A program made the translations under genes and the position numbers. A model generated the notes under the pieces. The model was not told where the DNA came from, made no database searches, and saw only the letters and a program-made list of their open reading frames with translations. A DNA stretch of 64,000 nucleotides from Limnothrix sp. CACIAM 69d (GTDB lineage: Bacteria; Cyanobacteriota; Cyanobacteriia; CACIAM-69d): the NCBI GenBank assembly GCA_001913845.2, contig MKGP02000063.1:124001-188000 (forward strand), given 5' to 3'. Below, piece by piece: positions 43,628 through 53,113 of this stretch (positions are counted from its first letter, which is position 1; every line of letters starts with the position of its first letter).

Positions 43628-44089
43628 ATGACTGCCAAAACCATTGCCGCCAACACCTACGAAACGGATTACCACGGCTGGATTCAGCAGCAAGTTGCGT
43701 TGCTGAAATCCGGTCGTTTGGCAGATATTGATCTAGAAAATCTGATTGAGGAGATCGAGAGCTTGGGGGCATCGAAACGAGACGCACTCGTTAACCAGCT
43801 TGCACGCCTCTATCTGCATCTCCTGAAGTGGCACTATCAAGCTCACAGGCGATCGCGCTCATGGTCAATTTCGATCAAAAATGCACGGATCGAGATTGAA
43901 GACCTGCTAACCGATAATCCCAGCCTGAAAGCTCGACTATCGGAGTTCGTCGATAAAGCCTATGCGAAGGCTCGCAGGCAGGCGGAAGCTGAAACCGATC
44001 TGCCGATCGACCAGTTCCCAACCGCCCCAGTCTTGAACTTTGAACAGGCTATGACTATAGATTTTGCGGAATGGAGCGATCGCCCATAA
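43628..44089 (+). CDS. DUF29 family protein
   Basis: A 153-residue DUF29 protein, abundant in cyanobacteria and often present in many copies. The family run YETDYHGWIQQQVALLKSGRLADIDLENLIEEIESLGASKRDALVNQLARLYLHLLKWHYQ is complete, and the C-terminus has FPTAPVLNFEQAMTIDF-like pattern. Function is unknown. The gene lies between two MITEs. Confidence 0.94.
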   Translation: MTAKTIAANTYETDYHGWIQQQVALLKSGRLADIDLENLIEEIESLGASKRDALVNQLARLYLHLLKWHYQAHRRSRSWSISIKNARIEIEDLLTDNPSLKARLSEFVDKAYAKARRQAEAETDLPIDQFPTAPVLNFEQAMTIDFAEWSDRP

Positions 44090-44143
44090 TCGCCCATAGC
44101 GTTAATTTCTGAATTGATTCCTGGTATGAGTAGATCATCCCTA

Positions 44144-44287
44144 GGGGGTGTCGTCAAATGAGCTAAAACCTGGATTCCATCGGGACGAGATCGTGGGGGG
44201 GCAAGGGGCTTAAGCCCCTTGTCTGGGGTGGTTAGGGTATGGAAGATCAACCATTTTTACTGGATCCCAGGCAATGACGACAGGCCC
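44144..44287. mobile_element. MITE family A, full copy
   Basis: A 144-bp element with ends GGGGGTGTCGTCAAAT and GCAATGACGACAGGCCC, flanked by TA on both sides (44142-44143 and 44288-44289). The intact palindrome is at 44202-44221. Its right end contains the start codon of the glycosyltransferase gene. Confidence 0.88.
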
Positions 44288-45239
44288 TAAGGTTTCAGTC
44301 ATCATTCCGGCCTATAACGCGGCGGCCACTTTGCCCGAAACCCTTGCCGCCTTGCGATCGCAGACTTGGACAGATTGGGAAGCGATCGTGGTGGATGACG
44401 GCTCCACGGATCAGACGGGGGAGATTGCCCTGCAAACGGCTGATCCGCGAATTCGAGTGTTGCGCCAACCCAATGGGGGTCAAGCGATCGCCCGAAATTG
44501 CGGCCTGGTGGCGGCTCGGGGATCCCTGATTGCCTTTTTGGATGCGGATGATTGGTGGACGGCAACGGCCTTGGCCGATCGGGTGGCTGCCTTGGCGGAC
44601 AACCCGGCCGCTGTGTTGGCCTACAGTTGGACGGACTATGTGGATGATGACAACCAACTGCGTCACCCGGGCTTTCGCGATCGCCATCAGGGCCAGGTGT
44701 TCACCGCCCTGTTGCTGAATAATTTCATTGAAAATGGCTCCAATCCCCTGATTCGTCGATCGGCCCTGGAGCAGGTGGGGGGCTTCCAAACGGAACTCAT
44801 CCCGGCGGAAGACTGGGACTTGTGGTTGCGCTTGGCTGGGTTGGGTGAATTTGTGCTGATTCCCGAGGCCCAAGTGCGCTACCGAGTTTCGGATCGATCG
44901 TCCTCGGCCAATTTGCGGCGGTTGGAGCGGGCTTGTAATGCGGTGTTAGAGCGCCATTTGGCCAAGGCGGGGTCAAGGTCTCAGGCTTTGGGGCGATCGG
45001 CGCGATCGCGGTTTTATAAAGGCTTGGCCTGCAAAGCCCTGACGGCGGGGCCGCGCGATCGGGGGCGTGGGTGGCGATCGGCTCGGTTGCTGTTGCTGGC
45101 CCTGTGGTTTGGGCCGCACCTGTGGCGAGAATGGCGATTTTTGGCAATCCTCAGCGGCAAGATTGGCCTCACGATCCTGTTGGGGCCAACGCGGTTCGAT
45201 CGCCTGTGGTCGCAATCGGGTGCGTCCAAATTCAGCTAA
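44274..45239 (+). CDS. Family 2 glycosyltransferase
   Basis: A GT-A fold glycosyltransferase using a nucleotide sugar. Motifs: VSVIIPAYNAAATLPETLAAL, WEAIVVDDGSTDQTGEI, GQAIARNCGL and the DXD-type LDADDWW; a later ED/Q region is IPAEDWDLWLRLA. The C-terminal 80 residues include a hydrophobic segment that may touch the membrane. The acceptor is unknown. The first five codons (MTTGP) lie inside the right end of a MITE, so the start may have been supplied by the insertion. The gene is convergent with an ABC exporter. Confidence 0.93.
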   Translation: MTTGPKVSVIIPAYNAAATLPETLAALRSQTWTDWEAIVVDDGSTDQTGEIALQTADPRIRVLRQPNGGQAIARNCGLVAARGSLIAFLDADDWWTATALADRVAALADNPAAVLAYSWTDYVDDDNQLRHPGFRDRHQGQVFTALLLNNFIENGSNPLIRRSALEQVGGFQTELIPAEDWDLWLRLAGLGEFVLIPEAQVRYRVSDRSSSANLRRLERACNAVLERHLAKAGSRSQALGRSARSRFYKGLACKALTAGPRDRGRGWRSARLLLLALWFGPHLWREWRFLAILSGKIGLTILLGPTRFDRLWSQSGASKFS

Positions 45240-45272
45240 CTCAAATCCGCAAGACCCAACAACTGGCTTCTC

Positions 45273-47849
45273 CTAAGCACTTAAGGACGTGGCGCGGGTT
45301 TCAATGGCCGCCAGCCGATCGAGTAGCGAAATCGACACATCGTAGGCCGCGCGATAGTCGGTTTGGCGGCTGGCCTGTTGGGAAATGGACTGATCGGGCA
45401 GCAATTCATCAATCAGCTCGCTGGCCAAAATCTCCAACATTTCCGCCAACTGTTTCACCTGTGGATAAACCGCGCGGGAAATGGAGGTTTGCGCCTCATC
45501 GCGATCGCCCTTTTTGCCCGATCGGGGTTTGAACTCCAGCCCCCCGGTGGCATCCTCCAACAACTCCAGCGTGGCCAGCAACTGCATGGTGGCTCGGTAG
45601 GCCTCCTTCAAGGACTCGTATTCCTCCTGGGGCGACTCCACCAACCCATCCGCCAACAGCGCCAACGTGCCAATCACCGCATTCAACCGCAACCGTCCCT
45701 CATAGGACAACCGCTCCACCAACACCACCGATCGCATCCGAATTTGTTCAATCAGGGGATGTCGCTCATCCTCCCAATGGGATTGCTGGACTTGCTCGAT
45801 CGCCTCCGCCACCCGATCGCTGACTGTCGATCGCCACACATCTTCCGCCACATAGCGCTGAAACGCAGCCCCCTCTTGGGTGGCCGCATAGAGCGATGGC
45901 AACCGATTCAGGGCCCAAGCCATCACACTGCCCGGATCGAAGGCAATCTTCACCCCCTCCGCTTCCAGTGCGCCCAACTGGGAAACGGTTTCCTCCATCA
46001 CCAGTTTTTCCATGGCGTTTTCGCAGCGCACGGGGGTTTTCGTGGCGCTTTCGGAAAACTGCACCGCATAAAGGCGAGCATAGTAACCCCGCTTGCTCAA
46101 CAACTCCGCATGGGTTCCCACTTCCACCACCTGCCCCTTATCGAGCACGGCGATTTGGTCGGCATTTTGCACCGTGGACAGGCGGTGAGCAATCACGATC
46201 GTGGTGCGATCGCGGCTTAATTCGTTAATGGCCTGTTGCACCTGGCGCTCCGAGACCGTATCCAGGGCGCTGGTGGCCTCATCCAAAATCAAAATGTCGG
46301 GGTTGCGCAACAGGGCCCGGGCGATCGCAATCCGCTGCTGTTGGCCCCCAGACAGGCGCACCCCTCGATCGCCCAGCATGGTTTCAAACTGCTCCGGCAA
46401 ATCCATGATGAAGTCATAGGCATTGGCTCGCCTGGCCGCTTCCATCACCGCCTTGTCTGTTAACTCCTCGCAGCCATAGGCAATATTGGCCCGCACCGTG
46501 TCGTTAAACAAAAAGGTGTCTTGGCTAACGATACCCATGGACTGGTGCAAACTGCGGAGGGAAAACGTGCGCAAATCCTGGCCATCGATCGTGATCCGGC
46601 CGCCCGTGGGGTCATAAAACCGAATCATCAAATCCGCCAGGGTGGACTTGCCGGCCCCTGAGGAACCAACCAGGGCCAGGGTTGTCCCCCGAGGAATGCG
46701 CAAACTGACCCGATCGAGCACCCGGCTTTTGTCGCGGCTGGGGTAAGCAAAGGACACATTTTCAAATCGAATTTCTTGCCGCAGACCGGGAAAGGGCACT
46801 GCCCCATCGGGTACAAAATGTTTGCCTTGGCGGCTTAAAAAACGCACCATGGCATCCACGGCCGCCGAGCAAAGGGCTAAGTTATTGAGGGCTTTCCCGA
46901 GGGTGGTGACAAAGGCAAAAACCCGCGAAATTAAGAATAGGTAAGTTAATAGAATGGCCGCATAGGCTTCGAGGGATCCGGGAAATACAAATCGCCCGAT
47001 CCAGACGATCGAGAGCAACGAAGCCACCACCAAAAATTCATTGACCGAAGCCACAAAAGAGCTGAAGGTTTGGGAATATAAATCCACCCGTTGCCGCTTC
47101 AGCAATGTGCCCGTTAAGCGGTTATATTCCAAATCCTCGCTGCTGGTGGCCTTGATTAGTCGAATTCCCCCGATCGCCTCCAAAAGTTGACTGGTGTAAA
47201 GCCGGCTGAGCTGCACCCCCCGCTTGCCATATTCCTTGAGCTTTTTGGCAAATCGTTGGTTACTCAGTACCACCGACAGAGCAAAAATGCTGGAAATAAT
47301 CGTGAGTTGCCAGGAAATGGCCACCAATAAACCAATGAAGGTGAGCAAGGTGACCATGGTGGCCACGATTTGCACCACGGTGTTGATTGTGCCCACGGCT
47401 CCGCTCATTTCCGAGCCAAGACGTTGAATTAAATCGCCAGCTTTGGTGCGGCTATAGAAATCCAAACCCACCCCAAGGAGCATCCGAATTCCTTGAAATG
47501 TGCCGTCATTTACCAAGGCCCGGGAGAGGTGGCCCCCAACGGCAGTGCTCAAAAAAGCCAGGATATTCTTAATCAGAATGGCTCCCACGATGGTGGCCAC
47601 CATGGCAGCACCCCGCTGCTCTTCGGGCAAAGCATCAAAGGTGGAAAGAAGGTTGCGCACCAGCTCTGGGGCATCGGCTCCGAGGTCAATTTTGCGACCC
47701 AAAAAAGCCAGGATGCCCGGAACCAGAAGGGCAATGCTGACACCGTTAAAGATGCCGCTCCAGAAACTCAGAATCACCGTCCCAAGAATCCAAAGCCAAT
47801 TGCGAAGGGCAATGGCAAACAGTAAACGGTTGCTGGGCGAAAGTTTCAT
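45273..47849 (-). CDS. ABC exporter (ABCB type) fused to a ComFB-like domain
   Basis: A half-size ABC transporter with a long C-terminal extension, 858 residues. Six membrane helices fall in about 1-330. The nucleotide-binding domain (about 355-595) has Walker A VGSSGAGKST, signature LSGGQQQR and Walker B ILILDEATSALD. Then comes a segment at about 613-690 (EKLVMEETVSQL...FDPGSVMAWALNRLPSLYAATQEGAAFQRY) that matches the ComFB family, some cyanobacterial members of which bind c-di-GMP. The last 165 residues are helical and unrecognised. ABC exporters of this type usually end after the NBD. The ATG at 47849 is preferred over a TTG upstream. Substrate could be a lipid or glycolipid. Confidence 0.9.
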   Translation of the reverse strand: MKLSPSNRLLFAIALRNWLWILGTVILSFWSGIFNGVSIALLVPGILAFLGRKIDLGADAPELVRNLLSTFDALPEEQRGAAMVATIVGAILIKNILAFLSTAVGGHLSRALVNDGTFQGIRMLLGVGLDFYSRTKAGDLIQRLGSEMSGAVGTINTVVQIVATMVTLLTFIGLLVAISWQLTIISSIFALSVVLSNQRFAKKLKEYGKRGVQLSRLYTSQLLEAIGGIRLIKATSSEDLEYNRLTGTLLKRQRVDLYSQTFSSFVASVNEFLVVASLLSIVWIGRFVFPGSLEAYAAILLTYLFLISRVFAFVTTLGKALNNLALCSAAVDAMVRFLSRQGKHFVPDGAVPFPGLRQEIRFENVSFAYPSRDKSRVLDRVSLRIPRGTTLALVGSSGAGKSTLADLMIRFYDPTGGRITIDGQDLRTFSLRSLHQSMGIVSQDTFLFNDTVRANIAYGCEELTDKAVMEAARRANAYDFIMDLPEQFETMLGDRGVRLSGGQQQRIAIARALLRNPDILILDEATSALDTVSERQVQQAINELSRDRTTIVIAHRLSTVQNADQIAVLDKGQVVEVGTHAELLSKRGYYARLYAVQFSESATKTPVRCENAMEKLVMEETVSQLGALEAEGVKIAFDPGSVMAWALNRLPSLYAATQEGAAFQRYVAEDVWRSTVSDRVAEAIEQVQQSHWEDERHPLIEQIRMRSVVLVERLSYEGRLRLNAVIGTLALLADGLVESPQEEYESLKEAYRATMQLLATLELLEDATGGLEFKPRSGKKGDRDEAQTSISRAVYPQVKQLAEMLEILASELIDELLPDQSISQQASRQTDYRAAYDVSISLLDRLAAIETRATSLSA

Positions 47850-48287
47850 GCCAAGGGGGCCAATCAACAGCGATTGAACAGGAGTTGAGCAGGGGTTAGA
47901 TAGTGATCAAAGTGATCAAGCAGTGATTCCTTTGTTGCGGCTGACTGGCGGTTTCCTCGGGGCACTCTGTTGAAATCGTGACAGAAAAGGCAGGATCTAG
48001 GCGGCCCAGTTGGAGGTAAGTATTGTTACAGGGACGGCTTGAGGCAGGGAAACAGAAAAGCGGCGCGATCGAGTCCTGCGATCAAAGTATCGCGAAAAGT
48101 ATCGCGAAACGTTCAGGTGCTGTGGCCAACGCGCCAATACTTTTTCGCCAATTTTTACCAATTTTCGCCAATATTTTCTATTGAATGACAATTAAATGGC
48201 GATTGGCCGGCGATCGCCCTGGGAAATCCCGAAGCGGCGCAACCCGTCTTGAAGAGGAGATTACGCTCGTGCTTCTGGACGCTGGCC
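47850..48287. other. Divergent intergenic region
   Basis: 438 bases between the ABC exporter and the TPR gene. A 12-bp tandem repeat AAGTATCGCGAA lies at 48085-48108, followed by three CGCCAAT-like units (about 48129-48175). These could be regulatory; no gene was recognised. Confidence 0.45.
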
Positions 48288-50096
48288 ATGCCCACTTTGC
48301 TGCCTATCCTGTCAAGTTTTGCCAGTTCCGGTTCGTCCTTGCTGGAGGTGTCGGGGGTTGCTCGGTCTGCCCGTCGATCGAGCCAGAATTTGACCGATCG
48401 CCCTCGGGCCAGCCGTTCGATCGCCCGTTCCGCTGCGGCCGGCAGTTGGAACCAAGAGCTATATCAACGGTTGCGGCTGTCCTTGGGGTTGGGGTTGCGG
48501 CGGCAGGTGTTTTTGGTGGTTTGTGATGATTTGCCCCTGCGCGATCGACTGGCGGGACGGTTGGCCCAGGAGTTGCCCGCACCGCAGCTCACCACCTTGC
48601 GCCTGGAACCCCATCAACCCACCCTCTCTGGGGCGATCGAGTCCCTTTCCGAAACCACGGTGCAACTGCTGGGGGTGGAACAACTGACCCGGCAAGCGGC
48701 CCGACTGCAACGGCAATTTTTAGCGGAATTGGAAGCGCTGGCCAGCAATTGGGCCAACGGAAATTTGAGTCTGTTGTTGTGGGTTCCCCGACCTTGGCTG
48801 TACACGATTCGGGAATCGGCTCCGCAGTTTTGGGCCTGTTGCACGGGCACGTTTGAGTTTGAAGGCCAGCCAACGGTATTGCTGAACCCCTTGTCGGGAG
48901 CCGATCGGGCAGCATCCTGGGTTGGGCGCGATCGGGGACGGCCGACCCTGACGGTGTTGCCCCGACCCCACGAAGGAGCCAAGCCGATTGTGCCGCCCTG
49001 TCCGCCCGCGCCGACGGTTTGGGAACGATGGGTGATGGAAGCCACGGCGGCCCGCGCCAAGGCTGCGGCCAAAGGAGTAGCGGCGGAGGTGGCCCGGGCC
49101 AGCTTGGAAACGGCGGCCCAATGCTATCAACGGGCGATCGACTGGGTAAAAACTCACGGGGAGCCGGCCGCCCTGCGATCGCTTTACTACGACCTGGGCG
49201 GAGTTTATGGCGATTGGGTGCGCTGGGGCGATCCGGCCTGGGCTTGGGAGCGGGCGGTGCTGGCCTACCGAGCGGCGATCGGGGATGGTTCCGGCGGCGA
49301 TCGGGCTTGGCGAGTGGCGGCGCGAAATAATTTAGGTACGGCCCTTTGGAGTTGGGCCCGCTATGGCGACTCAGTGACCCGGTTGCAGGGGGCGATCGAC
49401 AGTTACCGGGCGGCTTTGGCGGAATATGCAGAATCTTCGGGGGCCGAACCGGCCATCGGGCGATCGCATCCCGGTGATGAGCGCCTGCAACCCGACTTGC
49501 TCTATGGCACGGTGCAGGCGAATTTGGGAACCGCTTACCTAAACTTGGCCCAAGTGGATGCCCAAGAACAATGGCTGCTGCTGGCCGCCAGCGCCTTTGA
49601 AGCGGCCTTGCCCTATCGCAGCCCGGCCGATCGCCCCGCCGCCTATGCGGCCACCCAAAATAACCTGGGCACAACCTATTGGCAACTAGGGCGACAACTG
49701 CAACCGCTGGATCCCCAACGGCGGCGAGACTGCTGGCAACGGGCCGCCCAGGCCTATGCCCAAGCCCTGACCATTGACCCCACCATTCCCGTTGGGTTCG
49801 ATCGCGCCGCCGCCGCCAGCCAACTAGCCTGGATTTACTTACAGTTGGGCATCGATTCCTACTTGCCCCTGACGGGGAGCGATCGGGCAGTCCAGCTCGA
49901 TCGGGCCCTCGCGACCTACGTGCAGATTTTGACCGCCCATGGGGATCAGCCCCCCCTGCGCGATCGGGCCCTCAGCGGGGCGATCGCCACCATTCGCGCC
50001 ATCTATCAACACCTGGGCCTTGAGGGCCAAAGCCGCGCCCTCTCCAGCATTCCCGGCCAATGGTTACCGGCCGTGATCGATCGCCTCACCCACTAA
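48288..50096 (+). CDS. TPR protein with N-terminal ATPase-like domain
   Basis: A 602-residue protein from the ATG at 48288; a TTG at 48249 would add 13 residues. The N-terminal part (about 60-280) begins NQELYQRLRLSLGLGLRRQVFLVVCDDLPLRDRLAGRLAQEL, a pattern I have seen in cyanobacterial proteins that pair this domain with TPRs; a clear Walker A is not visible. From about 290 on there are TPR-like helices, with NNLGTALWSWARYGD, QANLGTAYLNLA and QNNLGTTYWQLG as repeat cores. Role is probably protein-protein interaction. Confidence 0.75.
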   Translation: MPTLLPILSSFASSGSSLLEVSGVARSARRSSQNLTDRPRASRSIARSAAAGSWNQELYQRLRLSLGLGLRRQVFLVVCDDLPLRDRLAGRLAQELPAPQLTTLRLEPHQPTLSGAIESLSETTVQLLGVEQLTRQAARLQRQFLAELEALASNWANGNLSLLLWVPRPWLYTIRESAPQFWACCTGTFEFEGQPTVLLNPLSGADRAASWVGRDRGRPTLTVLPRPHEGAKPIVPPCPPAPTVWERWVMEATAARAKAAAKGVAAEVARASLETAAQCYQRAIDWVKTHGEPAALRSLYYDLGGVYGDWVRWGDPAWAWERAVLAYRAAIGDGSGGDRAWRVAARNNLGTALWSWARYGDSVTRLQGAIDSYRAALAEYAESSGAEPAIGRSHPGDERLQPDLLYGTVQANLGTAYLNLAQVDAQEQWLLLAASAFEAALPYRSPADRPAAYAATQNNLGTTYWQLGRQLQPLDPQRRRDCWQRAAQAYAQALTIDPTIPVGFDRAAAASQLAWIYLQLGIDSYLPLTGSDRAVQLDRALATYVQILTAHGDQPPLRDRALSGAIATIRAIYQHLGLEGQSRALSSIPGQWLPAVIDRLTH

Positions 50097-50569
50097 GCAT
50101 TTGCCCTGCTGCCCCGAGCACCCAAGCACCAGAACACCCAATAAGCACCTACTCACCAGACAAGAGGTTTAAACCCCTTGCCCCCAAGGATCCGGTGGCC
50201 CCTGGGAATCTCGCAGCGGATGCTTGATCGATCGCCCTGGCCAACCCAAAAAAATGCGCCAAACCCAGGGGATGCTGTCCCGAAGTTTGGCGCGTCAACC
50301 ATTCGTTATCAATCAGTTCTGAAGAAGCTCTGGATTAGAGGAGTCGCTTTGGCGTTCAAAACGCAACCCTACCCGATCGGCACACAAACGATTGCTAGAC
50401 GATGGCGGTGCGAGGAGTGGAAACTATTTTTGGCACACCAACTTTTAGCACATTGCGGCCCGAGTCTTGCGAAATTGCAGGTCTCCTTTGGGCGCAAGCC
50501 CTGCCAAAACCTGGGTGAGTTCGATGCACCCTGAATGACCAGGTAGTTTCAAGATCGGGCGATCGCCCC
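50097..50569. other. Region between the TPR gene and psaK
   Basis: 473 bases with a decayed core palindrome (ACAAGAGGTTTAAACCCCTTG, about 50160-50180) and a strong minus-strand terminator. No gene is supported; the space between terminator and psaK (50294-50569) may be psaK 3' UTR or a small RNA. Confidence 0.5.
50248..50293 (-). terminator. Rho-independent terminator on minus strand
   Basis: Read on the minus strand, GCGCCAAAC pairs with GTTTGGCGC around a 20-base loop and is followed by ATTTTTTT. It lies about 280 bases downstream of the psaK stop codon. Confidence 0.75.
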
Positions 50570-50836
50570 TTACAGCGCACCCAGATAGGACAAGCCCAGG
50601 ATCGTCCCCAACCCGAGAATGTGGCCAAAGCTCGTGGTGGCCAGCAGGGCCGGGAAGCCCATCCCACCGAACAAAGCAGGCGAGGGCAGGGCCGGAGCCG
50701 CACTGGGGTACTTAATCGAGTATTTGCCGATGGCGATCGCCAGCACATTGCAAGCAATCATTACCGCACCCACCTTCGGACTCCATTCGAGGGTCGTGGG
50801 TACAGCCGCCAGCAAGGATAAGGAAACGTTCAGCAT
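50570..50836 (-). CDS. psaK: Photosystem I subunit PsaK
   Basis: An 88-residue photosystem I reaction-centre subunit that lies at the outer edge of the complex in the thylakoid membrane and binds chlorophyll. The match is clear: TTLEWSPKVGAVMIACNVLAIAIGKYSIKYPSAAPALPSPALFGGMGFPALLATTSFGHILGLG, with two transmembrane helices around a stromal loop. The start is the ATG at 50836; upstream in-frame sequence is leader. Nearby genes are unrelated. A long 5' region to about 51130 may carry light-response elements. Confidence 0.95.
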   Translation of the reverse strand: MLNVSLSLLAAVPTTLEWSPKVGAVMIACNVLAIAIGKYSIKYPSAAPALPSPALFGGMGFPALLATTSFGHILGLGTILGLSYLGAL

Positions 50837-51188
50837 AGATTCTGAAGGGGTGAAACGCCCGAAACACAGCAAATTTGAGGCTATCTTGAACCGAAACCTT
50901 GGGGAACGGTGGAGTTTGTTTGCAAGATTTAACGTTTCTTTGAAGAGTTCCAGCAATTCCTTAAGCGGCCTTAAGCGGCCCTGCGGATATTGCGAATCTG
51001 CCGATCCCCTATTCTGATCCCCCAGGCCCAATCGATCGCCCGAGATCGCCCGATCGCCCGCCCCCAGCCGCGCCCCAGACCGGTTTGGCCCTCGGATCCC
51101 CACGAAGGACAACCCCGCGTGGCACAATAGCCCCCGGATTCCCCATTCGCTTCAGTTCCCCATTAACCGGCTCAAGGCGCGATCGACC

Positions 51189-52847
51189 ATGCAAGTCGTT
51201 AACCAATGGTTCACCCTCGGGCGCAATACCCTGCGCGATCGCCCCAATCTGCGCCATGTTTGCATCGTGGCCGCCCTGTTCGGTGCAGTGACCCTCATCC
51301 TGGGCTTGCACCGCTACTTCACCCTCTACGCCTCCTACGACCAGGGCATCTTTAACCAAGTTTTTTGGAATAACCTGCACGGGCGCTGGTTCGAGAGTTC
51401 CCTCTCCTCCTCCCTCTCCAGTGCCGTCAAACAAGATGGGCAAGCCGCCGAAGTGTTCTATCGCCGTCTGGGGCAACACTTCACCCCCGCCTTGCTCCTG
51501 TGGCTGCCGATCTATGCCCTCCATTCCCAGGCGGTCACCCTGGTGTTTTTGCAAGTGGGGCTAATTACCGCCGCTGGCTTTGTGTTGTATGCCCTGGCCC
51601 GGCAACACCTCAGTGGCCCCGTTTCCGCTTGGATTGTCACGGGCTACTACGCGGCCAACGCTGTCATTGGCCCCACCTTTTCCAACTTTCATGATCTGTG
51701 CCAAATTCCGCTCTTTTTCTTCACCATTTTGTTGGCCATGGAAAGGCGAATTTGGTGGTTGTTTTGGCTAGTGGCAGGCCTCAGTTTATTGGTGCGTGAA
51801 GATCAAGGAATTGGGTTATTTGGCATCGGGGCTTATATGGTCTTGAGTCGTCGGTTTCCATCCCAAGGATTGGGGCTTTGCACCCTGTCGTTTCTGTATG
51901 TGGTGACCTGTACCAATGTATTCATGCCCTTCTTTTCGCCAGATATTTCCAAACGATTCATGATTGAGCGTTTTGGGCAATATGTGGGAGATGAGGAGGC
52001 TTCCTCGATCGACATTTTGAAAGCCATGCTGACCCAGCCTTGGCTATTGATTTGGGAGCTAGTGAATCCGCCCTTTGAAACCTTGAAATATTTGGCAGGT
52101 CATTGGTTGCCTTTGGCTTTTGTGCCGGCCCTGTCTCCCGCCAGTTGGATTATTTCTGGGTTCGGGTTGTTGAAGATTTTCTTGCAACAAGGGGAATCGG
52201 CCCTGTCCATTAACATTCGCTACGCAATCACGATCGTACCGGGGATGTTTTATGGGGCGATTTTGTGGTGGAAGTCCCATGGCGATCGATTCAAACAACC
52301 GAAATTTCGGCGGTTTTGGGCCGCTTGCATTGCCCTCTCACTGCTGTTTTCCTTCACGTCCAATCCCCATCGAGTTTTATATTTTCTAATTCCCGATTCG
52401 GTGCAGCCTTGGGTTTATGTGTCGCTGCCGGAACAGTGGAGCCATGTGGGCCATGTGCGCAAGGTTTTGGCGCAAATTCCTGAGGATGCGAGCATTGCGG
52501 CCACCACCTATTTGGTTCCCCCTCTTTCCAGCCGCCGAGCGATTATTCGCCTCCCTTGGACGGAAATTCGCCGTGATGATCAACAGGTTTATTCCGCTGA
52601 TTATTTGGTGGCGGATACTTGGCACTTAGCCCGCTATCAGGTGGCTTTCAGCAAGGAACGGGGGGAGTTGCGGGAGTTTGTGCCCTTAGCCGATCGCACG
52701 TTGGCCCAAGGTCAATATGGGGTGCAAATGGTGGAAGATGGGGTGGTTTTGCTGAAGCTCAATACCCCTTCGGATCCGGCGGCTTTGGCTGCTTGGAATC
52801 AACGACGATCGGAGCTATTGCCGCTGATTCAACCCACCCAATCTTAA
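51189..52847 (+). CDS. DUF2079 membrane protein
   Basis: A polytopic membrane protein of 552 residues from the DUF2079 family, related to membrane glycosyltransferases of the GT-C type. The family opening is seen in LYASYDQGIFNQVFWNNLHGRWFESSLS, followed by a luminal loop with GQHFTPALLLWLPIYAL and the helix-rich middle, including FSNFHDLCQIPLFFF and REDQGIGLFGIGAY. The last 130 residues are soluble. Its stop TAA lies at the edge of a MITE. The substrate is unknown. Confidence 0.9.
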   Translation: MQVVNQWFTLGRNTLRDRPNLRHVCIVAALFGAVTLILGLHRYFTLYASYDQGIFNQVFWNNLHGRWFESSLSSSLSSAVKQDGQAAEVFYRRLGQHFTPALLLWLPIYALHSQAVTLVFLQVGLITAAGFVLYALARQHLSGPVSAWIVTGYYAANAVIGPTFSNFHDLCQIPLFFFTILLAMERRIWWLFWLVAGLSLLVREDQGIGLFGIGAYMVLSRRFPSQGLGLCTLSFLYVVTCTNVFMPFFSPDISKRFMIERFGQYVGDEEASSIDILKAMLTQPWLLIWELVNPPFETLKYLAGHWLPLAFVPALSPASWIISGFGLLKIFLQQGESALSINIRYAITIVPGMFYGAILWWKSHGDRFKQPKFRRFWAACIALSLLFSFTSNPHRVLYFLIPDSVQPWVYVSLPEQWSHVGHVRKVLAQIPEDASIAATTYLVPPLSSRRAIIRLPWTEIRRDDQQVYSADYLVADTWHLARYQVAFSKERGELREFVPLADRTLAQGQYGVQMVEDGVVLLKLNTPSDPAALAAWNQRRSELLPLIQPTQS

Positions 52848-53075
52848 AGGATGTCTGAAAGGAAGGATGTCTGAAAAGTGTCTGGAAGCACTGGCTAAAT
52901 ACCAGTCGTCGCAGGGGCAAGGGAACACCAGCAGTCGGGGAACAAGAGAACACCAGCAGTCGGGGAGCAAGGGGCTTAAGCCCCTTGTCTTGGTTGACTT
53001 GTGTTCGTTGCCTTGTGTTCGTTGATTAATTGGGTCAGTTGCGGATCACTTTTGGCTGTTCAGACATTCTCAACG
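52848..53075. mobile_element. MITE family B, long copy with internal repeats
   Basis: The left end is doubled (AAGGATGTCTGAAAGGAAGGATGTCTGAAAAG in two units), and the right end reads CTTTTGGCTGTTCAGACATTCTCAA. The palindrome CAAGGGGCTTAAGCCCCTTG is at 52968-52987. Inside are short tandem duplications (ACACCAGCAGTCGGGG twice and TTGTGTTCGTTG twice). Confidence 0.75.
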
Positions 53076-53113
53076 ATGGCTGAATTGGGGATGCAAATAC
53101 AGGAGGAAAATCG

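Noticed and set aside
47997-48191. 64-codon minus-strand frame
   Set aside because: It runs through the AAGTATCGCGAA tandem repeat and is rich in Arg/Ser from it; no ribosome binding site or family.
50178-50534. 118-codon plus-strand frame between the TPR gene and psaK
   Set aside because: It crosses the terminator hairpin and the decayed palindrome, and its composition is not protein-like.
52848-53075. CRISPR-like array because of repeated short units
   Set aside because: The repeats are only two units of each kind with no regular spacer length; they are internal duplications of a MITE.
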